Source of the DNA: Stentor coeruleus
Taxonomy: Eukaryota; Ciliophora; Heterotrichea; Heterotrichida; Stentoridae
Reading direction: 5' to 3'
NCBI GenBank assembly: GCA_001970955.1
Contig: MPUH01000308.1
Location: 1-64,000, forward strand
Length of the DNA: 64,000 nt
A model generated the notes under the pieces. The model saw nothing but the letters and a program-made list of their open reading frames with translations, was not told where the DNA came from and did no database searches. Below, piece after piece: positions 1 to 12,000 of this stretch. The translations under genes were made by a program, and so were the position numbers. Position 1 is the first letter of the stretch, and each line of letters starts with the position of its first letter.

Positions 1-439
1 ATAAAATTTTATTAGAATAAATTTACTTTGCTATTTTAAATATTATCGAAGCCCTTAAAACATGATTTTTACATAAAACTTATATACAACTACTACAAAA
101 TTCCCATTAACTACTTCATCTTTATTCCCAAATCAAAAAATCCTCTCCAACCCAAACCAGCCTTCCAAAACCCTTCCTACATAAAAAACTCAAGCTACCT
201 CTTTCCATTTTCATACCCAAAAGCCTAAAACCGAGCATATTTCATATAACCAAAGTAAAATCACTTATTTCCAAAACCCACTAAATCCCAATCTACCTTC
301 CTTCGTCCAAAAATTCCCATCAAATCCACAAAATTTCCTTCACCACAAACCCATAAAAAAAAATACCCTAACCTAACTAAAAAAAACCAAAAAAAAATGC
401 CATTCAAAGCATCTAAACTAATATCAAATACTTAATCTA
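1..439. other. Upstream region of the NEK gene, no gene seen
   Basis: I see no gene here. The plus strand is rich in A, C and T and very poor in G from about position 100 to the ATG at 440. The same composition lies upstream of most genes in this window, so this is probably the promoter and 5' leader of the kinase gene. No telomeric repeat is present at the window edge. Confidence 0.5.
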
Positions 440-1552
440 ATGCAAAATCTAGAAGTCTCAGTAGTCGAAGAATTAGGACGAGGTACATCAGGTGTTGTTT
501 ACAAAGTCCGACATTTAGTCAATGGGCAGTTCTACGTCGTCAAAGTTATCGACTTATCCCAAACCTCATCTAAAAAACAAACTCAAGCCTTAAAAGAAGT
601 TGAAATCCTTAAACAAGTAAACCATCCTCATATAATCAGATACTATAACAGTCTTATTCAAAATCAAATGCTATATATACTAACCGAATATGCTTCAGGT
701 GGGGACCTTCAAAAAAAGCTGAACTTTTATAAGCACACACGACGAAACATAGAAGAAGGTCAAGTCTGGTCCTGGGCATATGAGATATGTTTAGCAATCA
801 AATATTTGCATAGACATAAAATCCTTCATAGAGACATAAAACCTATGAATATCTTTTTAGACAAAGAAAACAGAGTGAAAATTGGGGATTTAGGACTATC
901 AAAAGTATTAAAAAAACAAGAAATCAACACATCTACTGTAGGAACACCTCTTTATTTAAGCCCTGAACAAATAAGACATCAACCTTATGGGTTTAAAGTT
1001 GATGTCTGGGGTATTGGTTGTGTTATTTATACACTATGCGCTTTTGAAGCACCGTTTACCGGGGATTCATTGTTAACATTAGGTCAGAATATTGCTATGA
1101 AGTCACAAAAATCTTTACCTGCGAAATATACACCTAAATTAGTGCATTTTATTAATAAAATGCTTGAAAAAAATCCAATTGACAGACCTAGTGTTAAAGA
1201 AATTATTGATTTGATACCAGTTTTTATTAAGAAAGTTTATAAGAAACCTAGTTTACCTTATGATAATATACAAAGACATGATAGTCCAGGTAATAAGGTT
1301 ATTGATGATTCCTCGAGCTCTGAGACAATTTTTCCAAGATTCACGTCACAGATGCTTGATAAGTCAATGAAAGTGTCGCTTAAACAGACTTTACCTTTGG
1401 AAAGAGATTCTAGGCCTACAACTCAAGCAACAAAAAGATTACTTGTTGCTAGTTCTGATGCGGTTAGAGTATGCACAGCGTATGTTAGGAAGAGAATTAT
1501 TCAAGATGATAAACCAAAGACGACAATTAATGATTTAGCGAAAATTATGTAA
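440..1552 (+). CDS. NIMA-related (NEK) serine/threonine protein kinase
   Basis: A 370-residue kinase. The catalytic domain fills roughly residues 6-265: glycine loop GRGTSG at 13-18, ATP-binding Lys35 in VVKV, catalytic loop HRDIKPMN near 130, a DLG metal motif in place of DFG, and the activation segment GTPLYLSPEQ followed by DVWGIGC. The DLG motif and the GTPLYLSPE stretch are typical of the NEK family, which controls centrosomes, basal bodies and ciliary length. NEKs are greatly expanded in ciliates. The C-terminal 100 residues are low in recognisable structure and rich in Ser and Thr. All key residues are present, so it should be active. The subfamily cannot be assigned by eye. No intron is needed. 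Confidence 0.95.
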   Translation: MQNLEVSVVEELGRGTSGVVYKVRHLVNGQFYVVKVIDLSQTSSKKQTQALKEVEILKQVNHPHIIRYYNSLIQNQMLYILTEYASGGDLQKKLNFYKHTRRNIEEGQVWSWAYEICLAIKYLHRHKILHRDIKPMNIFLDKENRVKIGDLGLSKVLKKQEINTSTVGTPLYLSPEQIRHQPYGFKVDVWGIGCVIYTLCAFEAPFTGDSLLTLGQNIAMKSQKSLPAKYTPKLVHFINKMLEKNPIDRPSVKEIIDLIPVFIKKVYKKPSLPYDNIQRHDSPGNKVIDDSSSSETIFPRFTSQMLDKSMKVSLKQTLPLERDSRPTTQATKRLLVASSDAVRVCTAYVRKRIIQDDKPKTTINDLAKIM

Positions 1553-1691
1553 TTTCATTTGGATATATTTTTATAAGATTAAAAGTTTTGTTGTGTAAGT
1601 TTAGGATTTTTTTTTTCAGCTGAGTTTATATTAAAACCATTTTGATCTAGTCGTCATCCATAAATAAGCTATTTTTTATATAATCCATTCA

Positions 1692-2963
1692 ATGGAAGCT
1701 TTAAAAAGAGCATATTCCTTGCTTGATCATGACAAAGATTCTAAAGTTAGGTAAAAGAAACATAGCCTTGAAGACCTTAAAGCTTCATGTTCAATAACAG
1801 ATGATAATGAAGCAAAAGCGTTATTCTCAAGTCTGTGCCCAAGTGGATCAAAATACATATTATTCGAAGATTTTTGCCAAGGAGTTCTAAACTTCCCTAA
1901 TCTAATCCCACATTTAAATCCAGGTACTATAGTTAAAGAACCTGAAACTCCAATCACCAGTTTGCCTTTAATACTAGAAAAACTCATAAAATCATTAGAA
2001 ATCACTTGTAAAGACAATGAGAATATTGAACACATGATTGAACTTATAATCAATGAAATGAAATATATAAAAAAACGCTCAAAAAGCCAAATTGTTGAAA
2101 TTTGCAACGGGCTTTTAAATTGGGTTGAGAATTTAAGAGATCAAAATGATGGTCTGGTTTATGATTTGAAGAATAAAAATGCTGAGAATTTGTTGGATCT
2201 GGAAATGATTTTGAATGAAAAACAGAGAGCTGAGGAAAATTATGTGGTACTTATGAATGAACATAGAGAAGTTGAAGACTCTTATAAGAGGTTACAGAGA
2301 TTACATATGGAAACTGAGCAAGAGTTTAGAGAAGTTAATATGCAACTTGAGGATATGAGGGAAAAATATGAGGTTATATGTAAAAATTTGACTGAGAGTA
2401 AGGAGGAATGTGCTGAGAAAAATAAAATAATATCGGATTTGAATAAGAAAATAAGAATCAAATCTAGTATGAGTTTACCAAAAATCGAAAAACAAAAAAC
2501 CCTAACACCTAAAAGCTCTACATTTTCTTTCAATGCAGATTATTCGCAGGTATTATTTTCTTCTCTTACCCCTAAATCAAAAGAGTCATTTATTTTCGAT
2601 AAAAGCCCAGAAACTAGTAGTGTTAAAGACCATATAATAAAAAAACTTAAAAATGAACTCATCGACTCTGCTGAAAAATTTCAAACTCTTGAACAGGAAA
2701 TCAGGAAAATGGAAAAACAAAATAATGAACTTATAGAAAAAATAAAACTCATGAGCTTTAAAAATTTAAAGATTAGTGATGAGGAGGAGGATTACAAATT
2801 TGAAACTATTGAAAGCCTAAAAGATGAAATTGCTGTTATTGATTTAGACTTTAGAGGCTCAAGATCATCAGTTAAAAATTATAAAACCAGAGATATAAGT
2901 ATACAAACAAAGATGACCCCAACTCATAAGAAGCAAAGATATTCATGCTTTTCGTTTTTTTGA
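1692..2963 (+). CDS. EF-hand protein with long coiled coil (two exons, 15-nt intron)
   Basis: The coding region is 1692-1750 joined to 1766-2963, giving 418 residues. The first exon reads into an in-frame TAA unless the 15-nt GTAAAAGAAACATAG at 1751-1765 is removed. Removal joins DHDKDSKV to SLEDL, a well-formed EF-hand calcium loop starting at about residue 12. A second, weaker EF-like segment follows near residues 45-60. From about residue 150 the protein is charged and helical, with a likely coiled coil broken by a Ser-rich stretch near 250-300. It ends in CFSFF. EF-hand plus coiled coil resembles Rab11-FIP3-like or centrosomal adaptors, but I cannot assign orthology. A start at 1962 would miss the EF-hand. 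Confidence 0.85.
1751..1765 (+). other. 15-nt spliceosomal intron
   Basis: GTAAAAGAAACATAG lies after AG and before CC. Its removal deletes an in-frame stop and restores a canonical EF-hand loop across the junction. Length and ends match the miniature introns known from Stentor and Blepharisma. Confidence 0.9.
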
Positions 2964-3343
2964 TAAATATTAATATAATTAAAAATTAAAGCAGCCAATC
3001 TTAGATTACACTGACAACTATTTCTATTAGATTTTGAAGGGATTTTATATCTTATTACTATAAGAAATTATTCTAATCTCAATCAATTATATTAAAAAAT
3101 CACTATAATTTATCCGACTATACACAAATTATTATACCATCTAAATCTCCATATATCCTTTCATATTTTCCCTTATCCCAAAAGTACCTACTTTTCTTCA
3201 TATTCTTATATAAAACCAGCCTCTTTTTCAGCCCAAACTTTATAACCTTCCCAATCTAAGCCCATATTTCCTATCAAAAAATTCCTAATCCCACACAAAA
3301 AAACAAACCATAATTCTCCCCTAAGTATACCATTGGCGAATAA
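2964..3343. other. Intergenic and probable promoter of cathepsin-like gene
   Basis: No gene seen. From about 3110 to 3330 the plus strand has very few G residues, the usual composition before a start codon in this window. Confidence 0.4.
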
Positions 3344-4404
3344 ATGGCTAGTCAAGACAAAGCTAAGCTCTTCCTTCTTCTTATCGGCATAGCTCTATGC
3401 CTATGCTATATTCTCAGTTACTCAAGTACTAATAAACTATCAATATCATCCCTTGAATTAGCTGAGTTTGAAAAATTCGTCAGTATGCATAACAAAAATT
3501 ATCAAGTAGATGAATTCAAACTCCGATACGAAATCTTCACAACCAATATCAGGGCAATTCGAGTCTATAACTCACTTACTAAAGATTTCATCCTTGCTAT
3601 TAACAAATTTGGAGATTTATCTCCAGAAGAATTCAATTCAAAATATACAGAAGAAATTCATCCAAAAGAAAACTTAAAACTACAGAAAACTGATAAAAGA
3701 CTTAGAATACCTCCAAATGCTTTTGATTGGAGGGATAAAGGTGCAGTTACTGATGTGATAAATCAAGGATCTTGTAAATCTTCATGGGCTATTGCAACTA
3801 CAGGTGCTGTTGAAGGAGCTCGTGTTGCTCAAGGACTTTTAGATTTAGAAGATCTTTCATCACAAGAAGTTTTAGACTGTGTTAGTGGTACTGGAGATCA
3901 TGGATGTGCAGGGGGTCTAGTAGAAGATGCTTATTCTTTTGTTATAAAAAATGGTCTTACAAGTGATATTATATATCCTTATACCGGGGTAAATCAAACT
4001 TGTGCTTCAAGCCTTGTGACTAAGAATATTACATATATTAATGATTTTTATGATGTGATTGTAAATGATCCATCAAGACTTATGATGGCCGTATCTACAA
4101 CACCAACAGTANTCCATCAAGACTTATGATGGCCGTATCTACAACACCAACAGTAGCTGTGGTTGAAAGTAAGAATTTTGTATGGCAATTTTACTATTCA
4201 GGGATTGTTACTAATTATTGTGGAATCAATGTTTCACATTATGTACTTGTTGTTGGATATAATAGTACAGCATCTATTCCTTATTTTATTGCTAAAAATT
4301 CTTGGGGTGGCGATTGGGGAGAAAGTGGATATATACGTATTGGGATGCAAGGGGGTCAAGGGGTTTGTGGAATACAGATCTCTCCATCATATCCAATATT
4401 TTAA
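3344..4404 (+). CDS. Papain-family (C1A) cathepsin L-like protein with Ser at the catalytic Cys position
   Basis: The frame is interrupted by a duplicated 43-nt block around the N at 4112. Without that artefact the protein has 338 residues. A hydrophobic segment at residues 8-28 is a signal peptide or anchor. An I29-type inhibitory propeptide follows (about 36-100, FEKFVSMHNKNY, FGDLSPEEF). The mature enzyme begins near PNAFDWRDKGAVTDV. The Cys box normally reads QGxCGSCWAF; here it is QGSCKSSWAI, so the nucleophile is Ser147 (codon TCA at 3782-3784). The active-site His (SHYVLVVGY) and Asn (KNSWGGDWGESGY) remain. Ser variants occur in Plasmodium SERA proteins and in TINAG. It may be a weak Ser protease or a non-catalytic binding protein. 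Confidence 0.9.
4069..4155. repeat. Duplicated 43-nt block around single N (assembly join)
   Basis: Positions 4069-4111 and 4113-4155 are identical and flank N at 4112. One copy plus N (44 nt) shifts the cathepsin frame; dropping it restores a continuous C1A protein. Best read as an unmerged contig overlap, not biology. Confidence 0.9.
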
Positions 4405-5268
4405 GCGTAGATTAGTATATGAAAGTTAGTTTTTTTTTTGGGTTTGTAGTTTTTTAGAATAAGAGTTTATAGGTTTCATGATATGAATGGATTTTTGTAG
4501 TTGTTAAGGATTTATATGAATTTTTTAGGGTTTTTTGATTTTTTTGTTATTGTTTTGGAGATGAGATTTTTATAATTAGGTGGATAATTAGAAAAATTGT
4601 GCTTTTTTTTTTAGTTGGGAAAATTTTTATGTTCTTGCTTTTATTTTTGGGGAAATTGTTGAGATAAGGGATAGAGGATTTGATGCTAGGGAGAAAATTA
4701 GTTGGAAAATATTGAATGATGTTGGGTTTAGCTAATATACGGTTTTATGATAAACAGGTTTGGTGGTTTGATAAGGTTTTTGTGTTTTTATGAGATTATT
4801 TATGTTTTAATGCAACAAGGGTTTTGTTGTACATTTTATTTAGTATTCATAATAACGATATTTAGGATATTTATATAATTTAATATGAATAAATATACAC
4901 AAAAATAACTTAATTTTAACGAAGCAAACAAAAACGATAAAACATTTTTCAAATAATCGATATTAAAATAGTCATAAAAACCCAACAGTCATTACTTTAT
5001 TCAAAAATATCATGATTTTATATAAACCCATAACAAAAAACTATTCAAATAATTTACCAGAAACCCAAATACAATTTTATAATCACAATCATAATAAAAT
5101 TATCATCTAATCACTTCCCTCAAAAAGTAAAACTCACTAAATCTACATAAACAACAAATTCCAAATCCATAAAAACCTCATCCCACCCATAGACTCAATA
5201 AAATAATTTCTATTTCCATATCCAAAACCCTCCCTGTTATTTCAAATATAATCATAATTCTAAAAAAA
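4405..5268. other. Intergenic, skew switches from G-rich to C-rich
   Basis: No gene recognised in 860 nt. About 4405-4800, downstream of the cathepsin gene, is G and T rich with almost no C. About 4900-5260, upstream of the next start, is A and C rich with little G. The switch point near 4850 probably separates the 3' flank of one gene from the promoter of the next. Confidence 0.4.
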
Positions 5269-5916
5269 ATGAAAAAAAGTCAAAAGCATCGAGTACACAC
5301 TGAAAAATGCAAAAGACCCAATAGTACTGAAAACAGTTTCCTCATAGAAACAAGCTTTAACAGTGATATCGATATGAAAATAAGAAAGGAAATAGAAATA
5401 AAATATTCCAAATCTAAAACGAATTCAGAATACATTTTCCCCCGAGTATTATCTACACATAAAAAAAGCAAAAGTAAACAACTTTCTAACAAAAGCAGCT
5501 TTGATAATCTTATCAAAATAACCCCATCACATAAAATAACAAAATCATCAATAGGACCAATATTAAGTGATGGGAAATTAGTAGAAAAGATTAGCAAAAA
5601 AAAACTGAAACTTTCACTTAAATTATCGATTAATCATAAAAACGATAATAAGAAAGAGTTTTCGAAGTGCCGCGGGGTTTCTTGTAGACAAATAAAAACA
5701 GAGCGTCATCATCAATCGAAATCTCCAAAGACTAATAAGAAATACGCAGAAATTTATTCGAAAAATGCCCCTTCAACGTGTAAAAAGTCATCAAATGTGG
5801 ATTTTTTGAATAAAATTTTTACACCTTTTAATTCGAATACTAAAATGCTTACAACAGCAGCCTCCATGAGGTTGAAAAAAATCTATCACAATACTAAAAC
5901 TAACCCTTTAACCTAA
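5269..5916 (+). CDS. Small basic Ser/Lys-rich protein of unknown function
   Basis: A 215-residue open frame starting at an ATG after an A/C-rich leader, with no family I recognise. It is strongly basic and dominated by Lys and Ser, and it contains short SP/TP motifs (KITPSHK, SKSPKTN). No signal peptide or membrane segment is visible. It ends 85 nt before the BEACH gene on the same strand. The composition resembles disordered cytoskeletal or nucleic-acid-binding proteins common in ciliates, but this is only a guess. Coding status rests on frame length, position and normal flanking skew. Confidence 0.65.
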   Translation: MKKSQKHRVHTEKCKRPNSTENSFLIETSFNSDIDMKIRKEIEIKYSKSKTNSEYIFPRVLSTHKKSKSKQLSNKSSFDNLIKITPSHKITKSSIGPILSDGKLVEKISKKKLKLSLKLSINHKNDNKKEFSKCRGVSCRQIKTERHHQSKSPKTNKKYAEIYSKNAPSTCKKSSNVDFLNKIFTPFNSNTKMLTTAASMRLKKIYHNTKTNPLT

Positions 5917-6001
5917 ACTAATCCTTTCGCTTATATAAAACTTCCATATCCTATACCTTTAAATCTCCAGTATCCCAATAACATTCACATAAAAATAATA
6001 A

Positions 6002-9000
6002 ATGCAAAAAAATAAAGCTGAGCTACTTGCTAGTATAAAACTTCTCTTAAATCAACTCAAAACCAATCCAAAGAATTCTTTACCAACAATAGGAATTCGC
6101 AAATCTATTCTTTACGACTTTCGCAAAGCTATTCAAAACAAGTTAATCAAATCTCATGAAACTGTGTCTATTTTACGTCAAATATCAGAAGTTTTAAATA
6201 TATTTCTCATATCAAGTGATTTAATATCTGAAAATAAAAGCGAAGTCCTTGTTGATATTGGGAAAACTTTAGAATTACTTCTCTCAACATCTAGAGATGT
6301 AGATAAAGTCCTCAAAGACCTTAAAGAAATGTATTATGAAATATTTTTTGCGAGCTTCCATCAAATGAATCAAGAAATGGCTTTGAAAGTTGTGAAATTT
6401 TCTGATAGGTCGACAACTGGGAATAAATTCGACAATTTGACTGGGGTTATAATGAGAGTGTATTCTGAGTGTATTAGAAGAGATGTTTTACAGTTTACTA
6501 ATGAAGAAGATATTAGTAATATTATATGCAACACAGCATTTGCTAGGATAAAGAATAATAAAAGTTTGGTAGATGCTGTATATACAGCTTCAGCTCATAT
6601 GGCTTGTGATGAATATATTATTTTACTTGGGATTATAGAGTGTTTGATTAAAAAACTAGGGAGTTTTAAAGGGTTTATTGAAGCAAACAGGGAAAAAATT
6701 AAAGAAATTTTTATTTTAGTTGGAAAATTTTTAGTCATCCATAGCGAAAAAGTTTTTGATGGAAATATTTTGAAAGAACACCCTTTGAGTGTTATGTTTA
6801 AAAGGCTATTAAAAATTATACTTATATGCAAGGAAAAGAATGAAGGTACAGAGTTTTCTTATGATATTCAGATTTTATTTCAGTTGTTTATAAGCCAAAT
6901 ACCGACAGATATGAGCAATGAGAATAATTATATTGTAAGATGGAATATTTTGTATTTTTTTGAGAAATTTATTATCGAAGCTAAAAATATGCCAAGGATT
7001 CCGTTGGATATTGGCATACAAGATATTTTATTTGAATCGTTTATTTTTTGTTCTGAAGAAGATGACCTTCAAAAAAAATGGACTTCAATATGGGATGCGC
7101 TAGTATCTAAATCAGAATCCCCAAGAAAACTTGTTGAAAGCACATGTCATCATATAAACCAAAAAATAAACGACCAACTCTATTTAAGCAAAGTGCAAAA
7201 CTGGATACTAACCCAAAGCTTTCTTGGATGTGAATTCATTAAAATAGCAGTAAAATACAACATGCGTTATGAAATATTCCAAATCCATCTAAAAAACCTC
7301 GACAACTCCTCCTCAGCTTATCTTCTGACAATCATCGACACCCTCAGTAAAACATCAGAAACTAAAAATAACGAAAATGCTTTAACTTTTTTATCAATAA
7401 TGCTTGAAAAAATGCAAGAACAATACATAGACGAATATCAACAAATACTAGCATCAATCATAAAGGCCCATACCGAAAAAGCTCTTCCAATATTTTTGAA
7501 TTCTTTCGCAAAGCAAAGCAACCAAAAAATNACCGAAAAAGCTCTTCCAATATTTTTGAATTCTTTCGCAAAGCAAAGCAACCAAAAAATCTTAAGTGGT
7601 TTAGTAAATACAGTTTTAATAATGTTAAGAGATGAAAGGGATAGTAACTTAATGCAAAAAGAGCTTTTGATTGGGGGTTTAACTTTGCATATAATAAAAA
7701 ACCTTCCTATTAATATAAAAACTAAGGAATCTCCAGTGAATTATTGGAAACAGACTTTTGAATGTTTATCATCTTTAGTTAAAAACATAAAAGACTCTGA
7801 GTTTAAAAACTGTTTTTGTTTCGATTTCGCTAATGCTATAAAAATTTTCAGGTCTGAAAGCTATAAACCATATCAATTAGAAATCATTATAAATACAATC
7901 GACTTATTACGTGAAATTGTTTTTAATGAACAAAATAATACTATCGTGAATTTACCTGGGGCAACTTTACTTATTGAGTTTCTTTCTTATCGAGGTTTAG
8001 AAAATCATTATTATGAACTAGGGGAGTTTTTATTAGAAGACCCAATAAATTTCTTATATGTTGTTAGAGCAAATCTGGTATCTATAATCCTTTATCATCT
8101 AAATACAAACAATTCAACTTTTTGGGCTAATTTTGACACAAGAATAACTAATGCTTTAAGACTTGGTATCAGTTTTTATGAATTTTCTGATTTAATTAAA
8201 ACAGTATCGAAATCTCAAGAAAATATTAAAACCTTACTCTTAACTTCTATAAAAAATGCTTTGAGAACTAGTTGTAGTAAATACTGTGCAGCGAATTCTG
8301 TTGTTTTTAATGGAAACTCTTATGCTTATCTTTTATTTGAAAAATCAGCAGCTCCTATAACAAGACAATTCACAATATGTTTTTGGGTATATTTATCTAG
8401 TAATATTTGTGAAATTTTACTTTTAGAATGCACTGAGGATAAAATCGAGATTAATTTTAAGAATGATCAAATCCATTTGTCTATAAACGATTCAAATGTT
8501 ATAACTTCAGCTAAACTCCAAACTGAGTCTTGGGTATTCATATCTTTAAGTATCCAATTAGAAAAAGTTGTTAGGGTGTTAAATAGAAAAAAAGCTGTTT
8601 TTCATATACATCATCAGAATACAAGGCATAAAGAAAAATATGAGAATAAAGTTAAGTTATCAGAAAGAAACGATGTACTTAAAGTTCGTATTGGTTCAAT
8701 TAATATGAAAAATGAAATTGTGAAACAAGCCTCCAATAGTTCATTTTCAAAATCTGACAGCCCATTGGCTAAATTGAAATATTTGCATATGTTTTCTAAA
8801 TGTTTACAAGAACCTGAAATCAATATCTTAATCAGCATGACATGGCAATATTCATTCTACAACGCCCCAGAAGGCCCATTATCTAATCCAAAACTTATAT
8901 CAGAACTTCAAGAAAACCTAATTTACCTTTGGGACTCAACTTTTTTCTATGAAAATGACTTGAAAACTATTAACACTCTACAATATTACCCTAATCAAGG

Positions 9001-12000
9001 GATTTTAGACCTCATAACTTTATATGGTCCGAAGAATTTTTTTTTCAAACTTTTTGATGAATGTTCTGATGTAAACCAACTCTTGTTAATATATAAAATC
9101 TTTCATAAGCTCATTGTATATGATAATACTTGGCATATACTTGATGAGAATACAGTTTTACTTGTAGCATATTATTTGAATACAAGACCTATAGATAATA
9201 GGATAAATGATATTTATATAAAACTTATTGATGAATCGAATCCGGTATACGGGAAAATTATTTTTGAAAACTATTTGTCTAATATGAAATGCATATTTCT
9301 GTCTAGCAAATCTAAAATTTATAAAGGGATATTGAAGAAGTTTATGAAATTTAAAGCTGAGAATACTTTATCTAATTTGGTTTTATATTGTGATTTACTT
9401 AAAAGACTTAAACCTATGCTGCGGTATGATTACCTTCTTCCTTATATCAGTAGTCCTTTACAAAAAATCGACTTGGCTGTATCTTTAGTGTTAAATAAAC
9501 TCTGGAAAGAAGATGAAAATGAAATTATTGGGGACTTTTGCCAGCTTTTTCTATATAAATTTAATGAATTTGCTGAAACGAACAAAATTCCTTTTGTCCT
9601 TTTGCATATATTAGAAAAAGTTTCAGATACTCAATTGCAGATTGATATTATAGGATTACTTTGTATTAAACCCAGACCTGAAACTCAAAATGTATTTCTT
9701 GATAGCCCTGAAAATTATGCAAATATAATAAATAGTGTCCTTCCTGAAAACTTATCAGACTTATTGGTGGAATTTTTATTAGAAGAAGGGATAAAAGATG
9801 ATAAGTATTTAGATACCACAAGGAAAATTTTTGTTGATATTGTCATGAACCGGGTAAAAAATTTGACATCAGAAAAAATAGTAAAACATGTTATAAACGT
9901 GTTTTCTAAATCCATAAATAAAGTTTTTGAACTGATTTACAACAGGAATATATTCCCACATTGGTTGATTTTTTGTATGAAAAAGACTCAGTTTGGGACT
10001 TTGTTCCAAGAATTCGCAATGAAGATTTTTAGTAACATTGTAAGTAGCACAGATTATAGTTTGAATAAAATAATTGAGTTTTTCTTTGAAGTCCCAATGC
10101 TAGATTTGTATATGTACACCATACAAATGACAGTATTCCCTGACTTAGAAACAACATATCAGTTTTTTATGGTTTTTATGAATGTTGAAGATGAAATTAT
10201 TATAGGAAACAGTGATCAAATAATTCATTACATGGACATGTTTAATTCAAATGCGAGTTTTATGAAATTTATTGATGAATCATTGGATATTGATATGTTA
10301 TCAAATAACATTAAAGGATATTCAAGACAAGATCCAGATAAAATCAAACAAAGCTATTTCCTTATAGGTGAATACCTGAAACTCAATATTCGTCTTCTTA
10401 AACTCTTCCCACATAACCAAGAAATCCTTAATACTTTAAAATCCTTCCTTTCCCATTCTAATGTTAAATTCTTTAACAAATACTCAGACTCTTCAAACAA
10501 ATCAAAACAAAACTGTGAACTTTATATTGCTTGTTATCTTTTTTACTATCTAACAAAACTTTATTACAAATACCCTGAAGACTATCTTCAGTTCTTACAA
10601 GAATTCGCTTATACATCAAAAATCTTCGAAAAAATCTCTATTATTTTACAAATGAACTCAAATGATATCTTCCAATCTTTATCAGTAGAAAAAACAGCTG
10701 CAATAATAACAAATAGTGAATATAACAATGTTGATATGCTTGATAATATAAAAAGTATAGATAATATATCAAAATCTTTTGGACCAGATTTCGATACTCT
10801 TATGAAAAATGCAAAAATCTGCCAGGATGTGTTAGAAAATACCCCTTCATCTATAAGTTATATTTTGAATAAAAAAAATGACCCTTGGATTATTGTATAT
10901 GAAAAAGTGTCTCAGTTGATTAAAAATTATAAGAGAATGCATATTCCTTATAAATTTGGAAGGAATTCTGAGCATTTAACGAATTCTTGTTGTTTACTTG
11001 ATGATGATATTAAAAGGTTTTTAACTGATTCAGAAGATATGACTTGGTTGGAAATATATCAAAGGTCGGTTTTGAGGTTTCAGGCTAAGTTGAAACAGGA
11101 TTATGAGAAGTTTAGGAAAATTATTGAAGGGAGTGAAAAACCTTTGCAACTTGGGGAGATGGAATATGCAAGGGTGAGACAGTGTTATGATAAATTTTAT
11201 AGATGGGTATTTTTAAAACCAGATAAGAAGAAAGAACTTAAAAAATACACTAAATCCAGCTTTGTAGCTGAGCCTTCAATTCCTGTATCTTCAATGTCTC
11301 AATTAGTGACTAGACATTTATCTGATGTTTCATCCGTAAACAGGAAGTCAGAACCAAGTCTTTTTCACACCTCCACCTCTGAAACTCTTAAAAAATGTGT
11401 TCTTGAGCATTTCACCTGCCCAGCTGAATTCATAAAAATTCAAGGCACAGTCTTTGGCACCATCGTAATCTTTGACAAAATGATTGAGTTTTTCAGCTAT
11501 AGCGACATAAAACCTACATCCCACGAATACATAGGCAGTGCGCTGAATTGTGCAATGGTAATCAAAGATCTAAGCCTTATCTGGTCCTTCTCAGAAATCT
11601 CTGAAATAATCCTCAGAAGGTTCATTCATAAACATACAGCCATAGAAATCCTCCTCCATACAGGTAAATCATACTTAATAAATCTTTTCAAAGAAGATTT
11701 CAGATGTGAATTCATAAAAAAAATCCATAAACACAAATCTATAAAAATCACTTGTAAAACCCCATCAATAGAAATTGAAAACTATACAAATGATTGGAAA
11801 AAACATGCAATTAGCAATTTCGAATATCTTATGATTCTTAATAAATATTCAAGTAGAAGTATGCATGATATAAGTCAATATCCAGTATTTCCTTGGGTAT
11901 ATTCAGATTATCATTTAGAAAATCTTAAAAATGATTCGAGTATGTTTAGAAATTTGAATTATCCTATTGGAGCCCAAACTGAAAAATCAAGAAATAGTGT

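Noticed and set aside
1962-2963. Start of the EF-hand gene at an internal codon at 1962
   Set aside because: The upstream exon from 1692 with a 15-nt intron gives an ATG start and a proper EF-hand, and the frames join.
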